Source: Sphagnum compactum
Taxonomy: Eukaryota > Bryophyta > Sphagnopsida > Sphagnales
Direction of reading: 5' to 3'
DNA: 64,000 nucleotides
NCBI GenBank assembly: GCA_965153455.1
Contig: OZ234504.1
Span: forward strand, 8,494,001 to 8,558,000
Shown here: in pieces, positions 24,031 through 37,300 of the stretch
Position numbering within the stretch: position 1 is the stretch's first letter
Layout of the letters: each line of letters starts with the position of its first letter
Position numbers and translations under genes: made by a program
The notes under the pieces: model-generated
Database searches by the model: none
What the model was told of the DNA's origin: nothing
What the model saw: the letters and a program-made list of their open reading frames with translations, nothing else

Positions 24031-27000
24031 TTGATAAATCAAAACTTTTTTTTTTTTTCAAAATTGGTTATGCATATTTATAGGTTTAAACTTAGTTTCA
24101 CACATCTTAAAATATGTCGAAGGGTAACTTCCAGTTCAACTTTTATCAACACTTAGCGTATCCATGAAATAATGTTAATTTTTCCTACATCCTTAACTAG
24201 AAGCCTATAAAAGTGGACTAAATAAATTATAGACCATTTAATCACATTTGGTCCAATGATTATTATAGTTGGCTAATCAAATAAAGTCATTTCCTTCTTT
24301 CATTGTGCAAGGCCTTGTTAACTTAGGCATATTTACTAGCCTATGTAATAGTTTTAGACCATTTGAGTATAAATTTACGTCCAAGATATATTGAAAAGGC
24401 CAATTTATTGTTACCATTAGACATGCTCTCAAAGAATATATTGCACCTAAGGAATTATCTACAAACCATTTTCTGACTAATGATAATCAAAATGTTTGAA
24501 AAACACATCCATTCACACTCGCATTTGGCCTCTACCAACGCTTATCATATCCAACATAATGTTAATTGTTTCCCCAACCCACCATCAATATTCTTTTACT
24601 AATAATGTATAATTAAATTGTGAAAATAAATATTGGCTTACAAAATTCTTTAAGGACAATCCAACATGTCCACTACTTGAGCTTAAGCATGTGTGTCATA
24701 CAAGACCCATTTTCAACTCATTTGCAACTATAATACAATTAATTGATTTTTTGACGTGTTAATTTTTTTTATTAATACATTATATTTCTAATAGGATAAT
24801 TGCACAATAGTTATAATACCCAAGGGATAATTGCATAATAATTGTATATGAGTTGTTTTTTGAGTTTTAATTGCAAGATAGTTTGGTTTCGGTGGGCATG
24901 ATTTTTCATAGTGGTTCTTTTACAAGAAAAAAATTTTCATTTAAAAAGAAATGCACAATGAATAATTTTCTTTAAAAACTTGTTGAATTGAAATTATATT
25001 TGTACAATCTTCAAATACCATTATTTAAAAATTTGACCACAAAGATGTTTTGATAGATTAAATTTTATTTGCATACCAGATTCTTTGTTTACATGACACA
25101 AAAATTAAAAATATCAATAAAATTAAAAATTTAAATTACATTACCAAATAAATTCAATATTTTATTTTGTTACAATCAACATGAAACAATGATATTATAT
25201 GAAAAAAATCTTTCTCTAACATATTTCACAATTAAATCATCACACTTCATATTGTCTTGCCATCTATTTAAATGTATTTATCCAAACCATACATATGTAA
25301 GCAAGGCCCACATGTTCCCAAACCTTGTTTTCATTGGAAATTTCCACCTTTCTTTTGGTTTTACCATAGTATGGGGGCAACTTCAACACTAATCATATTA
25401 TTTGTAAAGATGTTGAAGATTTCCAAAACAAAAATTACAAAAGATTTTTTTGTGATTTTTTGTTGAAATTCAAGAATAATTTATTTTTCAACATGGAAAA
25501 TTTTAAATAAATCATGAACAAACTAGAACCTTGTGGTTGAGGAAAAAATGTTTGGATTTATGGAATTTAATATAATTATGAAATAAATATTCAAATTTAA
25601 ATTCTAAGCTTCACTTTGAAAATGTCAAAAGGAAATAAGAATAATGATAAAGGAAATGGAGGCTTATCAATGTAATAGTCATTTTTATAAATAAATGTTT
25701 TATAATCATTAAAAAACTTCATGGAATGCATTATAATATTTAAATTAATTATTTTAGACAACAAGCACCACAAAAACTAACTTTCTGTGGATCTTTTAGC
25801 TTTACTTTTGTAAAAAAAAGGTAAAAATAATGATAAAGGAAAAATGGAGGTTTATCAATTTAATAATCATTTGCATAAATAATTTTTTTATAAAAATTAA
25901 AAAATAATTCATGGAATGTATTCTAATATTCAGATTATTTTTAAATTAAAATTCTATAATCATTTAGCTTCACTTGTGTAAAAAAATGGTAAGAATAGTT
26001 CGTAAAGAATGTTCAAGTCTATAATTAATTTTTATAAATATAAACTTGGGCCTCATGTTGCTACCCACTACTAGTGATGATTTTCCTTCTTATTATGTTC
26101 CCATATTATTATCAATAATTCATCATTATTTATGTGAATATTAAATTTAATTTTAATTAATATAAATATCATGCACATGAAAAGGCACATGTTAATTTGT
26201 CATTTCATATTCATGTTGGTGGGTAAGGAAAGGGGTGACATAATTATACGAATAAAAAATAATTATTAGGAAAGGAGTGAGATAGTTATAAAGATAAGAG
26301 GTAATTATTAGGAAAGAAATGAAATAATTATATTTGGAAATGTTTTTGGAATCGTTCAAGCACAACCATATGAAAAGTTATGCAAAATCAATAATTATTA
26401 GCCTAAGGAAGATTATAAAAAACCACCCATATATTCGTTTTTCAAAATTCTCCGTCATTAAAATTTAGTAATCATTTTCAAAATCTAAAAATATTTTCAA
26501 AAAATTAAATAGAAACTAGATAATAATATTAATAATAATCATTTTCAAGAAATAAATAATTTTAAAAAAGAATTTTCAAAATTTAAAAGAATTCTCAAAT
26601 TCTCAAAGAAATATTTAAACTTAAATTATTGTTTTCAAAAATTAAAAAATATTTTCAAATAGTTAAATAAAAATTTAAAATGTAATAATATCATTTTCAA
26701 AAAATAAAAAATAGTTTCAAATAGTTAAATAAAAATTTTAAGTTTAATAATCATTTTCAAAAAATACAAAATATTTTCAAATAGTTAAATAAAAATTTAC
26801 AATTTAGTAATTATTTTCAAAAAAATTCAAAATATTCTTATATAGTTAAATAAATTTTTAAAAACATAATTGAAAGCTTCACTTTGAAAGGGAAGATTTC
26901 AAAAATATGTATGAAAAATTCATAGAACATGAAACCATAGACTTTGGATAAATTCAGCGAACGCGACAAGAAGTATGCGACGAAGACGTGATGAATGATT

Positions 27001-27420
27001 TGAAGTCATAGACTCCGGATAAATTCATTCACAGAACGTGTGTGTCGAACGCGTTTGACCCCGCTGCTATCTCTTCGGGAAGGAAGAAGGAGCTCAAAAA
27101 CTTTGTCGAAAGTGGGTCCAATTGGGTAAATGAGGATACCCCAAAAAAAAAAAAAAAAAGTCGTTTGGATTATTGTCATGTCATTTCGTGACGATGGGTG
27201 GGGTTCAAGACATCAAATCATCCCCGCATGCATGCATGTGGCGAGGTTTGAGGTCCCTAAATGGATTGAGGTCTCTATGCAGTTTCATGAAAGAACCGGT
27301 AAAGAATCCCCGGTTTAGCAGTCGGTTATTTGATTTTACGCATCCGAAACTGGTTCTTTGATTGATTGGTTGAGAAATGGCGGTCGTGAATATCAATAAC
27401 CTCCCTCATACCCGCCGGGT
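24031..27420. repeat. Very AT-rich intergenic DNA with tandem arrays
   Basis: No gene seen. Segments of about 185 bp beginning near 25,626, 25,818 and 25,986 share GATAAAGGAAA-TGGAGG-TTATCAAT. About 26,224-26,330 holds roughly 50-bp units with AATTATTAGGAAAG. About 26,630-26,860 holds units of about 60-65 bp with TTTCAAATAGTTAAATAAAAATTT. 27,145-27,160 is a poly-A run. Confidence 0.5.
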
Positions 27421-27470
27421 GTCTGTTCCTGGTTCCTAACTAACCCACCCAACAGTGCTGTTCACCTATA

Positions 27471-27829
27471 GTCAACATCATGGTCCCGTCACTATCGAGG
27501 TCCTGATCGAAGGCCCATAAAACGAGATCCTTATTTAGTGTGCTTTTCTACCTAGTTAACATCATGGTCCCGCCATTATCGAGGTCCTGATCGAAGGCCC
27601 ATAAAAAAACGATATTGTCGTCAACCGGAGCTTTTTCTACCTAGTCAAGTCAAGGCCGCGGGCCCGCCATTATCGAGGTCCTGATCCAAGGCCCATAAAA
27701 ACGAAATCCTCATTTAGAGAGCGACCCAGAGCTTTTCTACGTAGTCAACATCACGTTCCCGCCATTATCGAGGTCCTGATCGAAGGCCTATAAATCAAGA
27801 TCCTTATTTACAGAGCGAGCCCAACGAGA
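27471..27829 (+). repeat. Four-copy promoter repeat ending in a TATA box
   Basis: Four direct copies begin at about 27471, 27555, 27644 and 27744. Each carries the core TATCGAGGTCCTGATC-AAGGCC (core starts 27493, 27577, 27671, 27766), followed by ATAAA and an A-rich tail, then CTTTTCTAC-TAGT. In copies 1-3 the core runs into CCCATAAA. In copy 4 one base differs, giving CCTATAAATC, a good TATA box at 27789-27795. GA-rich leader sequence follows at 27826. Confidence 0.8.
27789..27795 (+). promoter_or_regulatory. TATA box of the UNC-13-like gene
   Basis: TATAAAT lies in the last copy of the promoter repeat. It precedes a GAGAGAGGGAGG-type leader, as is common for plant 5' untranslated regions. 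The start codon at 29473 is 1.7 kb downstream, so the leader is long and probably contains an intron. Confidence 0.5.
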
Positions 27830-29472
27830 GAGGGAGGTGATAGAGAGAGAGGGAAACCAACGGCACCTCGATTTTCCGTGAGCGTTGTTGGCGATGTCGC
27901 CTTTTCTGTGGAGCTTCTCCGCACCAGAGATCGTCTCTCTTGCCGCACACTCTACGCGTTTCCTCTCGCGATTTTCCACAAGCTCGCGTCTCAATTCGCG
28001 TTCTACATTGCCGGAAAATTTTCCGCTCTCGCTTCTCATTTCCTCTACTCCATTTTTCTTTTCCCTGTTCCCCCCTCCCCTTTTTCTTGTTTTTGGCTGT
28101 TTTCTATTCTATTTTACTCCGTGTTTTGTCCGTGTTTTCTTCTCTTTCCTCGACGGACGGAGGTCGTGGCCGGGGATCGGCTTCATCGCAGGATTTTGTT
28201 TTGGCAACTCTTCTATTGCCGTGTTCCGTTAGTCCCAGCTTCTGCGGCAACATCGCTATTTCCCAAGGGCATCATCATCACATTCGGCGTCCTTTTGCAC
28301 ATTTGAGCAGAAAGTTCTAGTTTGCTTGTTTTGTCTCATTATGATCCGCGTCGACGTTGTTGCGATATCGTTGTTCTCCGAATTTGCAGCCAAAGGAATC
28401 TATGCCAAAACTTTGTGCACACTTTCGCCTCTGTAATTTCGCATTATTACTACTATGTGCTTGATACGACGTTAAAGAATGCGATCTGCAGTTTTAGGAA
28501 TTCGACAAGAGTGTTCGCTTGCAGCAGAGTCTGTGAGAAAGACGATCCAGTTGCTGAATTGAATCTCATGTTCTCAGCCGTGTACTACTTCGTGCTGGCG
28601 GCGGCGACGAGTAAGGTTTCATTTCCTCCTCGTACCAGCTCGTAGATTTTGATTCTCATCTGCATTCAATGCACCTGCGCGCAACCTTTGAATCTATGCT
28701 GCTGCTGCAGCAGCAGTGTCTGCCCTGTCTCGTGATGTTATGATCTTGTCTGTTACTTAGACGCCGCTTCGTGCCGACTTCGTCCGCCTGAACCTTGCTC
28801 TCGCCAAGTAGATGCAGTAATACTTTGCTCACAGCTTGTATTCTCTTTGTGTGGTTTTACAGACACGCACTAGATCGTTTTCAAAACCAAAAGCTGCACA
28901 AGTGTTTCAGTTTGTCTTCTTTGCGAATGATCGCAATTGAAGGAGCTCTTTTTGTCCATATATATATATATTGAGAGCGTGCTTGCGGAAGAAGAGGCGA
29001 GCTTCCCGGTAGCAGCTACGGAGCACTTCAGAATTGGATTCTTATTCTGCTTATACGACAATTACACTACTGTATGACATGATTGCCGACGGCGTGCAGC
29101 AAATCTTCTATAACATATGCTATAAGCGCTCAGGTGCTCACAGAATCGTCCTTTTCTTATCGAAATACTTTCAAAATCTTAGATCTGGTCGATGATACAT
29201 GTGGGAAGACTCGCGACGCGATCTTGTATCGGTTGCCTATTTTGCAAAAGGTTTTAGCTTTCGTCTTGATGCTGAGTAGCTCGCAAACACAGCCGGCGTC
29301 GGCAGTTGGATTAAGGAAATGATGGTTGTAGTGGGATCCAGCTAGCTCGAGATACAGCAGACAAGTCCAAATTCGTGCATTCGGTGTGAACATTGAAGGT
29401 TTCAAAAACATAGAGAAATCTTCAAGCGGGCGATCGTGGTGGCTAACATTCTCAGAATATTAGCGTTGAAAG
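27820..29472 (+). other. Long 5' leader of the UNC-13-like gene
   Basis: CT-rich, GC-richer sequence between the TATA box and the start codon. Several open frames (for example 27878-28306) are hydrophobic and T-rich and have no recognisable domain, so they are treated as leader sequence. It contains a perfect 18-bp palindrome of CTG/CAG units (28699-28716) and a TATATATATATA run near 28958. One or more leader introns are likely but the ends cannot be set. Confidence 0.4.
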
Positions 29473-32400
29473 ATGGCGCCATCATCTGTCTCACCAGCAG
29501 AGGGAAATGGCAATCGTCGAGCATCTTCTATTGGTGGTGATATCAACGACTTCCTGGGGAACCCGTTCCCATCTCTTAAAGTTGATCTTTCAGGTGAATA
29601 TTGCACGTCCCTTGCCTGCACCCATGTTTCTGCTCTTTTCTTCTTTTTTTTTTTTTGGGTAGACGAGCTGGGTTTAGGGTTTAGGAAGGCTTTCATTTAC
29701 CTCTCTGGACATCTCTCCTCTTTTCTTCATAGAGGAGAAACCAGCAACCAAGAATCATAGACAGCGGATTCTACATAATGTTTGGGAGGGGGATGTTTTC
29801 ATGCGATGATCCACTTCATAGCCTGTACACATACTTCTATTGAATTCATGAGAATTGCTCCTTGGGTGATTGTAAAGGTACAGAGAGAATACTGTTGAGT
29901 TCATGGAGGAAACTACAAGTTAGGTTATTTTTGTTCTTGGAACAAAAGAGGTGGAAATTGATAGAGGTGTGGGAATGATTCTAAATTGGACCACATGTGT
30001 GGTGGCAGATCACCCCCCATCAACTCAACTAACTCAATTGCTTCGATTTGCTGCAGTTGATGACTTACGAGAATCATCATATGAGATACTTGTAGCTGCG
30101 TCTGGGAGTACGGCTCTTAGTGCAAGGATTGTGTCTGTACGAGGCAACAAGGGACTAGAGAAACCTCTCGCATCATCTGGTCCTGCAAGTCGCTTGAAGA
30201 AGGCTCTAGGTCTTCAATCAAGTGGTATTTCGTCATTTCATGGCCAAAAGTCCCGATCAACAGCCGAAATCATACGGGACCAGATGCTGATATCTGAACA
30301 AAGTGATATGCGGACACGACGGGCCCTCTCCCGTGCTGCTGCAGGCCAGGTGCATAAAGCTGACCCTAAACCCCAGACCTTTCTGATACATGTCTATCTG
30401 GGTAGTCTCCTTGAGAGTTGGAGACATATGTTCTGTTTTCTTGTATGATAGTGGTTGATTGGTTGTCCTCTGCTGACAGAATGTGTGGATTGGAGTGGGT
30501 TGTTTTGCCAGCCTACTAAGAGCACAGAGCAAATGTTGGTCCCACTAGAGCTGTTGCAACACATTCCAACCTCTGCATTCACACATCCAAATGAGCATGA
30601 TCACTGGTTCAAGCGGCAGCTTAGGCTACTGGAGGCAGGTCTTCTTGCCCACCCACTGGTCCGTGGTGATTCTGGGGGAGTGGATGCTGTTAGACTCCGC
30701 CAAGGCTTGAAGGAGATGTATGTTAAGCCTTCAGGTACAGGGAAGAATACTGAGAATATGCAAGCCCTACGAAGTGCAGCTATGGGACGCGCTACAAGAC
30801 CTTCAAATGGTGAGACAGGTGATGTCCTCCATTGGGTTGATGGTTACCCATTGAAGGTGCATCTGTATCAGGCTCTTGTTGGTGCTCTCTTTGACACCCT
30901 TGATCAAGCTTCAGTGATTGATGAGATTGATGAAGTCATGGAGTTGATCAAGAAGACCTGGATTGTATTGGACATTGATCAATTTACACATACTTTATGC
31001 TTCATGTGGGTCCTATTCCGGCAGTTTGTGGTAACAGGCCAAAAGGAAGCTGGCCTTCTGAGAGCGGCAGAGAGTCAAATGACTGAGATCAGGAAAGATG
31101 CAAAACTGCATGTCCAACCTGAAAGTTTACAACTCATGACTGCCATCCTACGTACCATCCAGTCCTGGGCAGAGAAGAGGCTCTTGGCTTACCATACCTC
31201 TTTTCCAGAAGGAGCTGATGGAGCTATGGAGGCATTGCTGGCAATAGCTGTGTCAGCTACTGAGGTTTTGCAACATGATGTGCCACAAGAGCACCTTCAT
31301 AGACGAAAACCTGTAGCTGATGTTGCAAGTGGCCAAATTGAAGTCTATGTCCGTTCATCTATGAGGACTGTGTTTGCTCAGGTACATCAAGTTTCCACAT
31401 TGCACTACAAAAGTCTATAGTAAATGCACACTGTTTTAGCAGGCTGCAGACAAGAAGTTTTGGAGTAAAATACCTGGTAAATGTGTTTTTGATAAGATAG
31501 CTTTGCCTGTAGTGTCTTCCCTCGTTGCACTTTATCTGACAGTGCCCTCAGGCAAGACTCAGATGAGAGCATACATGAGCAGAGCTTTCAAGATAACAAT
31601 CTGAAATCCTGGTGGAAGTGTATTCTTGGTAGGTTTTATGAACAGCATTGGCTATTTACAGCAGTGCTAATTACTCAAGTGCTCAAGATCCATTTATGAT
31701 TACTGTGTTATGGTGTTCCAATAGAACTACCCATCACACTCTGAATGATGCAAACACAAGTCTCTTTGTGAACGGATCTCATGATGAGTTTCATACAGTT
31801 CGCATGTTTTCCTGCAGATGATGGAGAGTGTGGATGCACAGAGGAAGTCAGTTGAGGGAGAAGGAGAGCCAATTCCAGCTCTTGCAATGCTAGCAAATGA
31901 CACATCAGCACTTGCCACAAAGGAAGTAGAGAAATTCAGCCCTGTGTTGAAGAAATGGCACTTGTGTGCAGGTGGTATAGCTGCTGTGACACTCCATGCT
32001 TGCTACAGGAGGGAAATCAAGCAGTATGTGTCAAGATTGGATGCTCTGACACCTGATGCACAACAAGTGCTGGAGGCAGCAGATCTACTGGAAAAATCCC
32101 TAGTCCAGATTGCTGTGGAAGAGGGTGCAGATGCTGAAGATGGAGGAAAGGCATTAATTAGAGAGATGCCTCCCTTTGAAACTGACAAAATTGTAGGGGA
32201 TCTAGCAAAAAACTGGGTTCAGCAGAGGCTTAAGACGCTGGGAGATTGGGTCAGTCGCAGTGTTGAGCAAGAGGTAACTCCATCTGTCTGCACACACAAT
32301 TTCTTTCTCTCTTTAGCTATTGTATGGTTCATGATGGAAAGAATTGTATTCTGTAATACAGGAAATTTTCTGTCTGTGGGGTATGGAATGGTTGCAAAGG

Positions 32401-34352
32401 TTTGTCATAGTAGTATTGCAACGTTCAACAAAATGGGAGGTTGCATTGAATGGCATAAATGGCATGTCATGGAATGTTTTCTCTATCTTCCCACCCATAA
32501 CCATATCACTTGCAGTCAGAAAATGTTCGTGTGGAAAGAGAACATTGACATGTAAAGTGGTTTCAATAAATTATTCACCAGTGTTCTTACCAATTTTATC
32601 AAACTAGGTCATTCCCAACTCATTGGTGCATGTTGCTCGCAGTTTAACTAGAGAATCCACTGAGTCAGAGGAATATATCTTTTGCCCCTAGCTTTTTGTT
32701 CAATTTTGTGCTTTCCCCTAACTGAAGGTGGTGGCATTTGCAGCAATGGGAGCCCAATGCCCTAAGAGAGAATTATGCTCCATCAGCTGTGGAGGTTCTC
32801 CGCATTGCAGATGAAACACTAGATGCCTTCTTTGCACTGCCTGTGTCACAGTTCCCAGAGCTAGTACAAGAGCTGGTGGGTGGTCTGGATAAGGCGCTTC
32901 AGGGCTATGCCACCCAAATTATTGCTCCCTGTGGTGAGTATCCCTGCATGATTGCGTGAACACCTGGAACCAAAAAGGACTGTTTTCTCACATTACCATT
33001 ACAAAGTTTGTCATCTTGGCAACTATGAGCCTAGGTCAAAATAATCTTCCCACAGGGTTTGAACATTCCCAAGAAGTATCCTGGGAGGTGACAATGTTGG
33101 TGTAGTCTAAGTTGGAAAGTATATTGTGCTAATGGATCTTGGAAGTTGGAACATATGTGTGTATTGGGCACATGTCTCAGTATGTTTTCCTTGCAAATGA
33201 ACAGAAGATCTAGTTATTGACGATTCCTTTGATGATTCAAGACATCTTGTTTCATAAGGTTTTCTTGCCATTGAACTGTAAAGCAAACTCTCCCCTTTTA
33301 GTAACAACAAGCCACTTGGTTCTACTTATTGCAGTAATGATGACTTGTGTTTCTTGATTCTGTCTTCTGCAGGAACCAAAGAAGTGCTTGTTCCATCTAT
33401 ACCTCCTCTCACACGGTGCAAGACCAAGAAGTTATGGTTTGGCAAGAGCAAAAGGGCCACTGTGGAGGCTAAGAACCGTCCAATGCTGCAAAGCCACAAA
33501 CGCAAGGCACCCCTTGCAAATGGGGAAGCTTTCAGTGTACCTCGCCTGTGTGTGCGCATCAATACTCTTCAACACATCACCACAGAAATCGAGTTCATTG
33601 AGAAAAAAGTTCGTTTTGGCTGGCAGAAAGACTCAACTATCTCTTCCATGGATCCAAAAACTACAAAGGCCAAGCACCACCCTCCCATGCTGCATGACAG
33701 TGTTTTGATAGTTGATGCTAAATTCTATAGAACCCGGGAGGCTGCAAAGGCAGGAATTGAGCAATTGATGGACATCACTGCATATAGAATTGTTTTTGGG
33801 GATTTGAGGAACGTGCTATGGGATGGACTTTATGTTGGGGGTGTTGCAAATGCAAGAATTGAACCTGTCATTGAAAAGCTAGATGCTCAACTAGGAGTTA
33901 TTGCTGATAGTGCAGCAGAGCACTTGAGGAACCATGTAGTGGGTGCTCTAATGTCCGCTTGTTTTGAAGGATTTCTGCTAGTTCTATTGGCTGGAGGCAC
34001 ATCTAGGAGATTTAGTACTGATGATGCAGAGATGCTGGAAGAAGATTTGGGATGCATCAAGGACCTCTTCAAGGCCGATGGTGATGGCTTGCCAGTGCAG
34101 ATGGTGGATAGGGAAGCACGCACTGCAATGCAAGTCTTGTCTTTGTTCTCTCTTTCTAGTGATGAGCTGATCCAAAGATTCACTGCAGCAACTGGAGTTG
34201 CAAAGTCAGGATCCAGATCTTCACTTCCACCGACCACAGGCAACTGGAGTGTTTCGGATGCCAACACATTGTTGCGAGTGCTTTGTTATCGTTGTGATGA
34301 CACTGCATCAAAATTTCTGAAGAAGAATTATCATCTACCCAAGAGTGAGTAG
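29473..34352 (+). CDS. Plant UNC-13 homologue (DUF810/MHD, PATROL1 family)
   Basis: Plant DUF810 proteins carry Munc13-homology regions and act in membrane traffic; PATROL1 delivers a proton pump to the plasma membrane. Coding exons are 29473-29593, 30057-30349, 30512-31381, 31818-32273, 32744-32933 and 33373-34352. Phases agree and give 969 aa, close to the roughly 990-residue branch of the family. Landmarks: DDLRESSYEILVAA (about 42-55), MRTRRALSRAAAGQ (about 125-138), VPLELLQ (148-154), LLEAGLLAHP, TPDAQQVLEAADLLEK, EDGGKALIREMPPFE, PSAVEVLRIADETLDAFF, CVRINTLQHI, NVLWDGLYVGG, GFLLVLLAGG (late), and the end NTLLRVLCYRCDD plus FLKKNYHLPK. The C-terminus matches the family end. The stop overlaps a consensus donor (A|GTGAGT). 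The start is the first ATG before the conserved NPF-containing segment. A soluble, peripheral cytosolic role is expected. Confidence 0.92.
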
Positions 34353-37300
34353 CTGCTCCTCTCCCCTTTTCTTTCTAGTACAAATTTAGCCTTCATTGAA
34401 TTTCCCCAGGTTCACCATCGTAGACATTCAAATACCTCCACTGCTAAGGGGAAAAATTGATTGACATGGTGTTGGTCATGATAGCTCTATTCTTTAGCTT
34501 CAGCCACATTGGAAGCAACAAATCCTTGGGTGGTGCAAGATCAAGGAAGTAAATCCGCTCATGTTGGGTCGGCAATGACAATGTTGACTAAAGTGCCCTT
34601 GATATCAAGCATTCAGTACCCAGTAGATCAGAAGATCTTTAAACCCTAACCCTAAATCTCTATGAAATGGGGTTGTGCACACCTTTTGTAGCCAATCTTT
34701 GGTAGCTTGTTTTATAGTTGTGCATTGTACTCAATATCTCAAATTCTGATTTGCAGCTCTTCTGCAAAGTCTATTTGATTGTTGATCTTCAAGCACTGCT
34801 GGTCTTATGACCCGGCCATAGCATTTGTTCTCATGTCAACTAGCAGAAGAGATGTACATTGTCTGAAATGATAAAGAATTCAACTGGTTCTGCACTATTG
34901 TCGTACCTTGTTTTTTGTTTTTCCTTGGTGATCCTTCAGGACTTGAGGGATGGCTTTGTAGTTGCTCGTAGTTTCTGAATTCAGAAGTTGTAGTAGCTGA
35001 TGATCTGCACAGGCAGCAGTGAGCGGTACTCAAAGGTGCAGAAGCAACTCAGATTTAATAAGGATTTGGCAAGAATCAAGGGTGGAAGAGAAAGAAGCAA
35101 GTATGATCTGCTAGCCTTTCTTTTCTGCAGGACCTGTGAAAATTGAAGCAATTGCTGTCTTCTAGAAATAGCAACTGAATTCAGAGCTGCCATTTCTAGA
35201 AGACAGCAAAGGAAAAGCTCCACCATCAACAGGACAAGAGCATCTTGCATCCATGAGAGCTCTTCATCTGGACGCAATCAATCAATCAATCAATCTCCTC
35301 ACACTCTTCATCTGCCTGTAAGCATCAATCAATCTCCCTGACCTCTCTTTCTACATGTAGGAAATCGATCAATCTGCCTAAACTCTCTTCATCTGTAATC
35401 TCCCCAAGCTTTCTCTTCTAAGATGCAGGTAGGAATTGATCAATCTCCCCAAGTGAGCTCTTCAGATTTGCATGTAAGCATGAAGAGAAAGCGACTGTTG
35501 GAATGATTAGCTTGTGCAGTGTGATTGCCTCTTCTTTGTCCCTAGTTTGCGGGTACAACTGTTGTGCTCACTCTCTGGCTGAGATGGAGCTTCAGTTCAG
35601 GAATGTCTGAGCTTGGATTCAAGCTTTTCTTCGATCCTCACGCACTTGGGCTTGTGGAAATCTTTCTGTCAAACCTCTTCAGGATTGTTGAGAGGTTTTT
35701 TGCTTAAAAGGTTTTCCTTGAAATATGCAGAGAACAAGGTACTTTCTAAGGTTTGAATTGGCTTTAAAGAAACATTGAGTTGGATACCAGTAGGAAGCCA
35801 AAAAAAATGGGGTTTGAGATTGCAGATTCTCAGGAATTTTGATGCTTTCCTTCAACTTGAAGAGCATTTGATGCAAAGAACTGCAACAGGCAGAGCTGGT
35901 TAGTTACAACTTTCAAACACCAGAGATGCAAATGTTCAAAGCCACATTAGCATCTGGTGACAATAGAGTCCATTATGACACACAGTAATAGACATTCACA
36001 ATGGCTCTTCTTACCACCAGTAATGTGTTCTTCTGACTGCATCAGATTTCTGTGGCACCAACATCTGGAAACCTGGATCCTGTACCCTAACCTTCTGTTT
36101 TCCAATATTCAGGTGCCATTCTGACTTGTTATAGAGTCTTATTTGCATTAACCTGCATCATGATTGTTGCCTGTGAGGTTTAAAGGTAGGTTGCATCGAC
36201 AAAGAAACCACTCCTAAATTCTTGATGGCTACAAAAATTGGTTGTGGGGCCCAAAACAACAAATCCAGAAAAAGTGTCAGTGTGGGGATGCAGCTCTGGT
36301 TGCGATTAGATTATTTTTCTGCACACTCTACAGCAATGTAGATGAAAGCCAGACTGAGGCACCAGGAGTTTTGTATCTGGTGTCATAACAGTTCCAACAA
36401 CTCTTGCTTGAGCTTCTGGAGCTTCACACCCGTTTTGAGCTTCTAAGTCTTCACCATTTTAAACCTAAGTTCATAATGGTCCCTCTAGTAGATAAGTTTT
36501 GGTAGCCGTAGATGCTATGGACTGTATTGAGTCCCCTGGTTTCATTTTCATCTTTTAAAGTTTTATGGACATTACTGATCAACAGACACAGACAAAAGGC
36601 AAATGGGTGTTATGGATTATGAGTTTGCTTTCTTATGTCTACAAATTTATTGGACCTAAGGCTGAACAGAACTGCCTTAGTATTGCAACAAAGGGCGAGA
36701 ACCCAAGAAACTGATGAGTTCAACTATTGCAGCTTAGCAAATAGTCAATGTTTAAAGCCAAAAGATTGCTTTGCACTGCTGTTGTTACCCTTCATTACTG
36801 ACCATTCGGTGCCAATGAGAGAATATTACAATACTGAAGGAATAGTAGTTTGGAGAAAAATCTCGCAATGTGTTGTTTACAGTGTACTAAAAAATTGAAC
36901 CTTTCTTTGTCCATACTGCAAAAATTCCTTAAAAAAGAAAACAGCCAGTTCATTAGTAAAGTACAACAGCTCTCACAAGTACTGTACCAAGTAAACAAGA
37001 ATGGAACAGGCAAATTTGCCAAACAAAAACCTCAAATGTGTTGTTTGCAAGAGTGCAAACAAACGGTAATGTGCTCCTGTTTTTGTCCATACTGCAATGA
37101 ATTTTCATTGACAAGATAGTGAAATACAATTAGGAAAACGTGAAATCTCACTTAAATTTGCATGGGAACTGCAAGGAATTCTGTTTGTGGAGTTTTCTAT
37201 TATCTACCACGTGATTGGAAGATCACTTGCACTTGATTCAAAAGACCCATGCAATGAAATGTGTTCATATACTAAGTGATCATCTGAGACAAATGCTTCA

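Noticed and set aside
27878-28320. Overlapping frames of 115-142 codons upstream of the UNC-13-like gene
   Set aside because: Hydrophobic, CT-rich leader sequence with three frames open at once. No family similarity, so treated as 5' leader.
36635-37119. Small Cys-containing frames with a duplicated stretch
   Set aside because: Only about 80 codons, no splice context or recognisable domain. The cysteines come from a local duplication.
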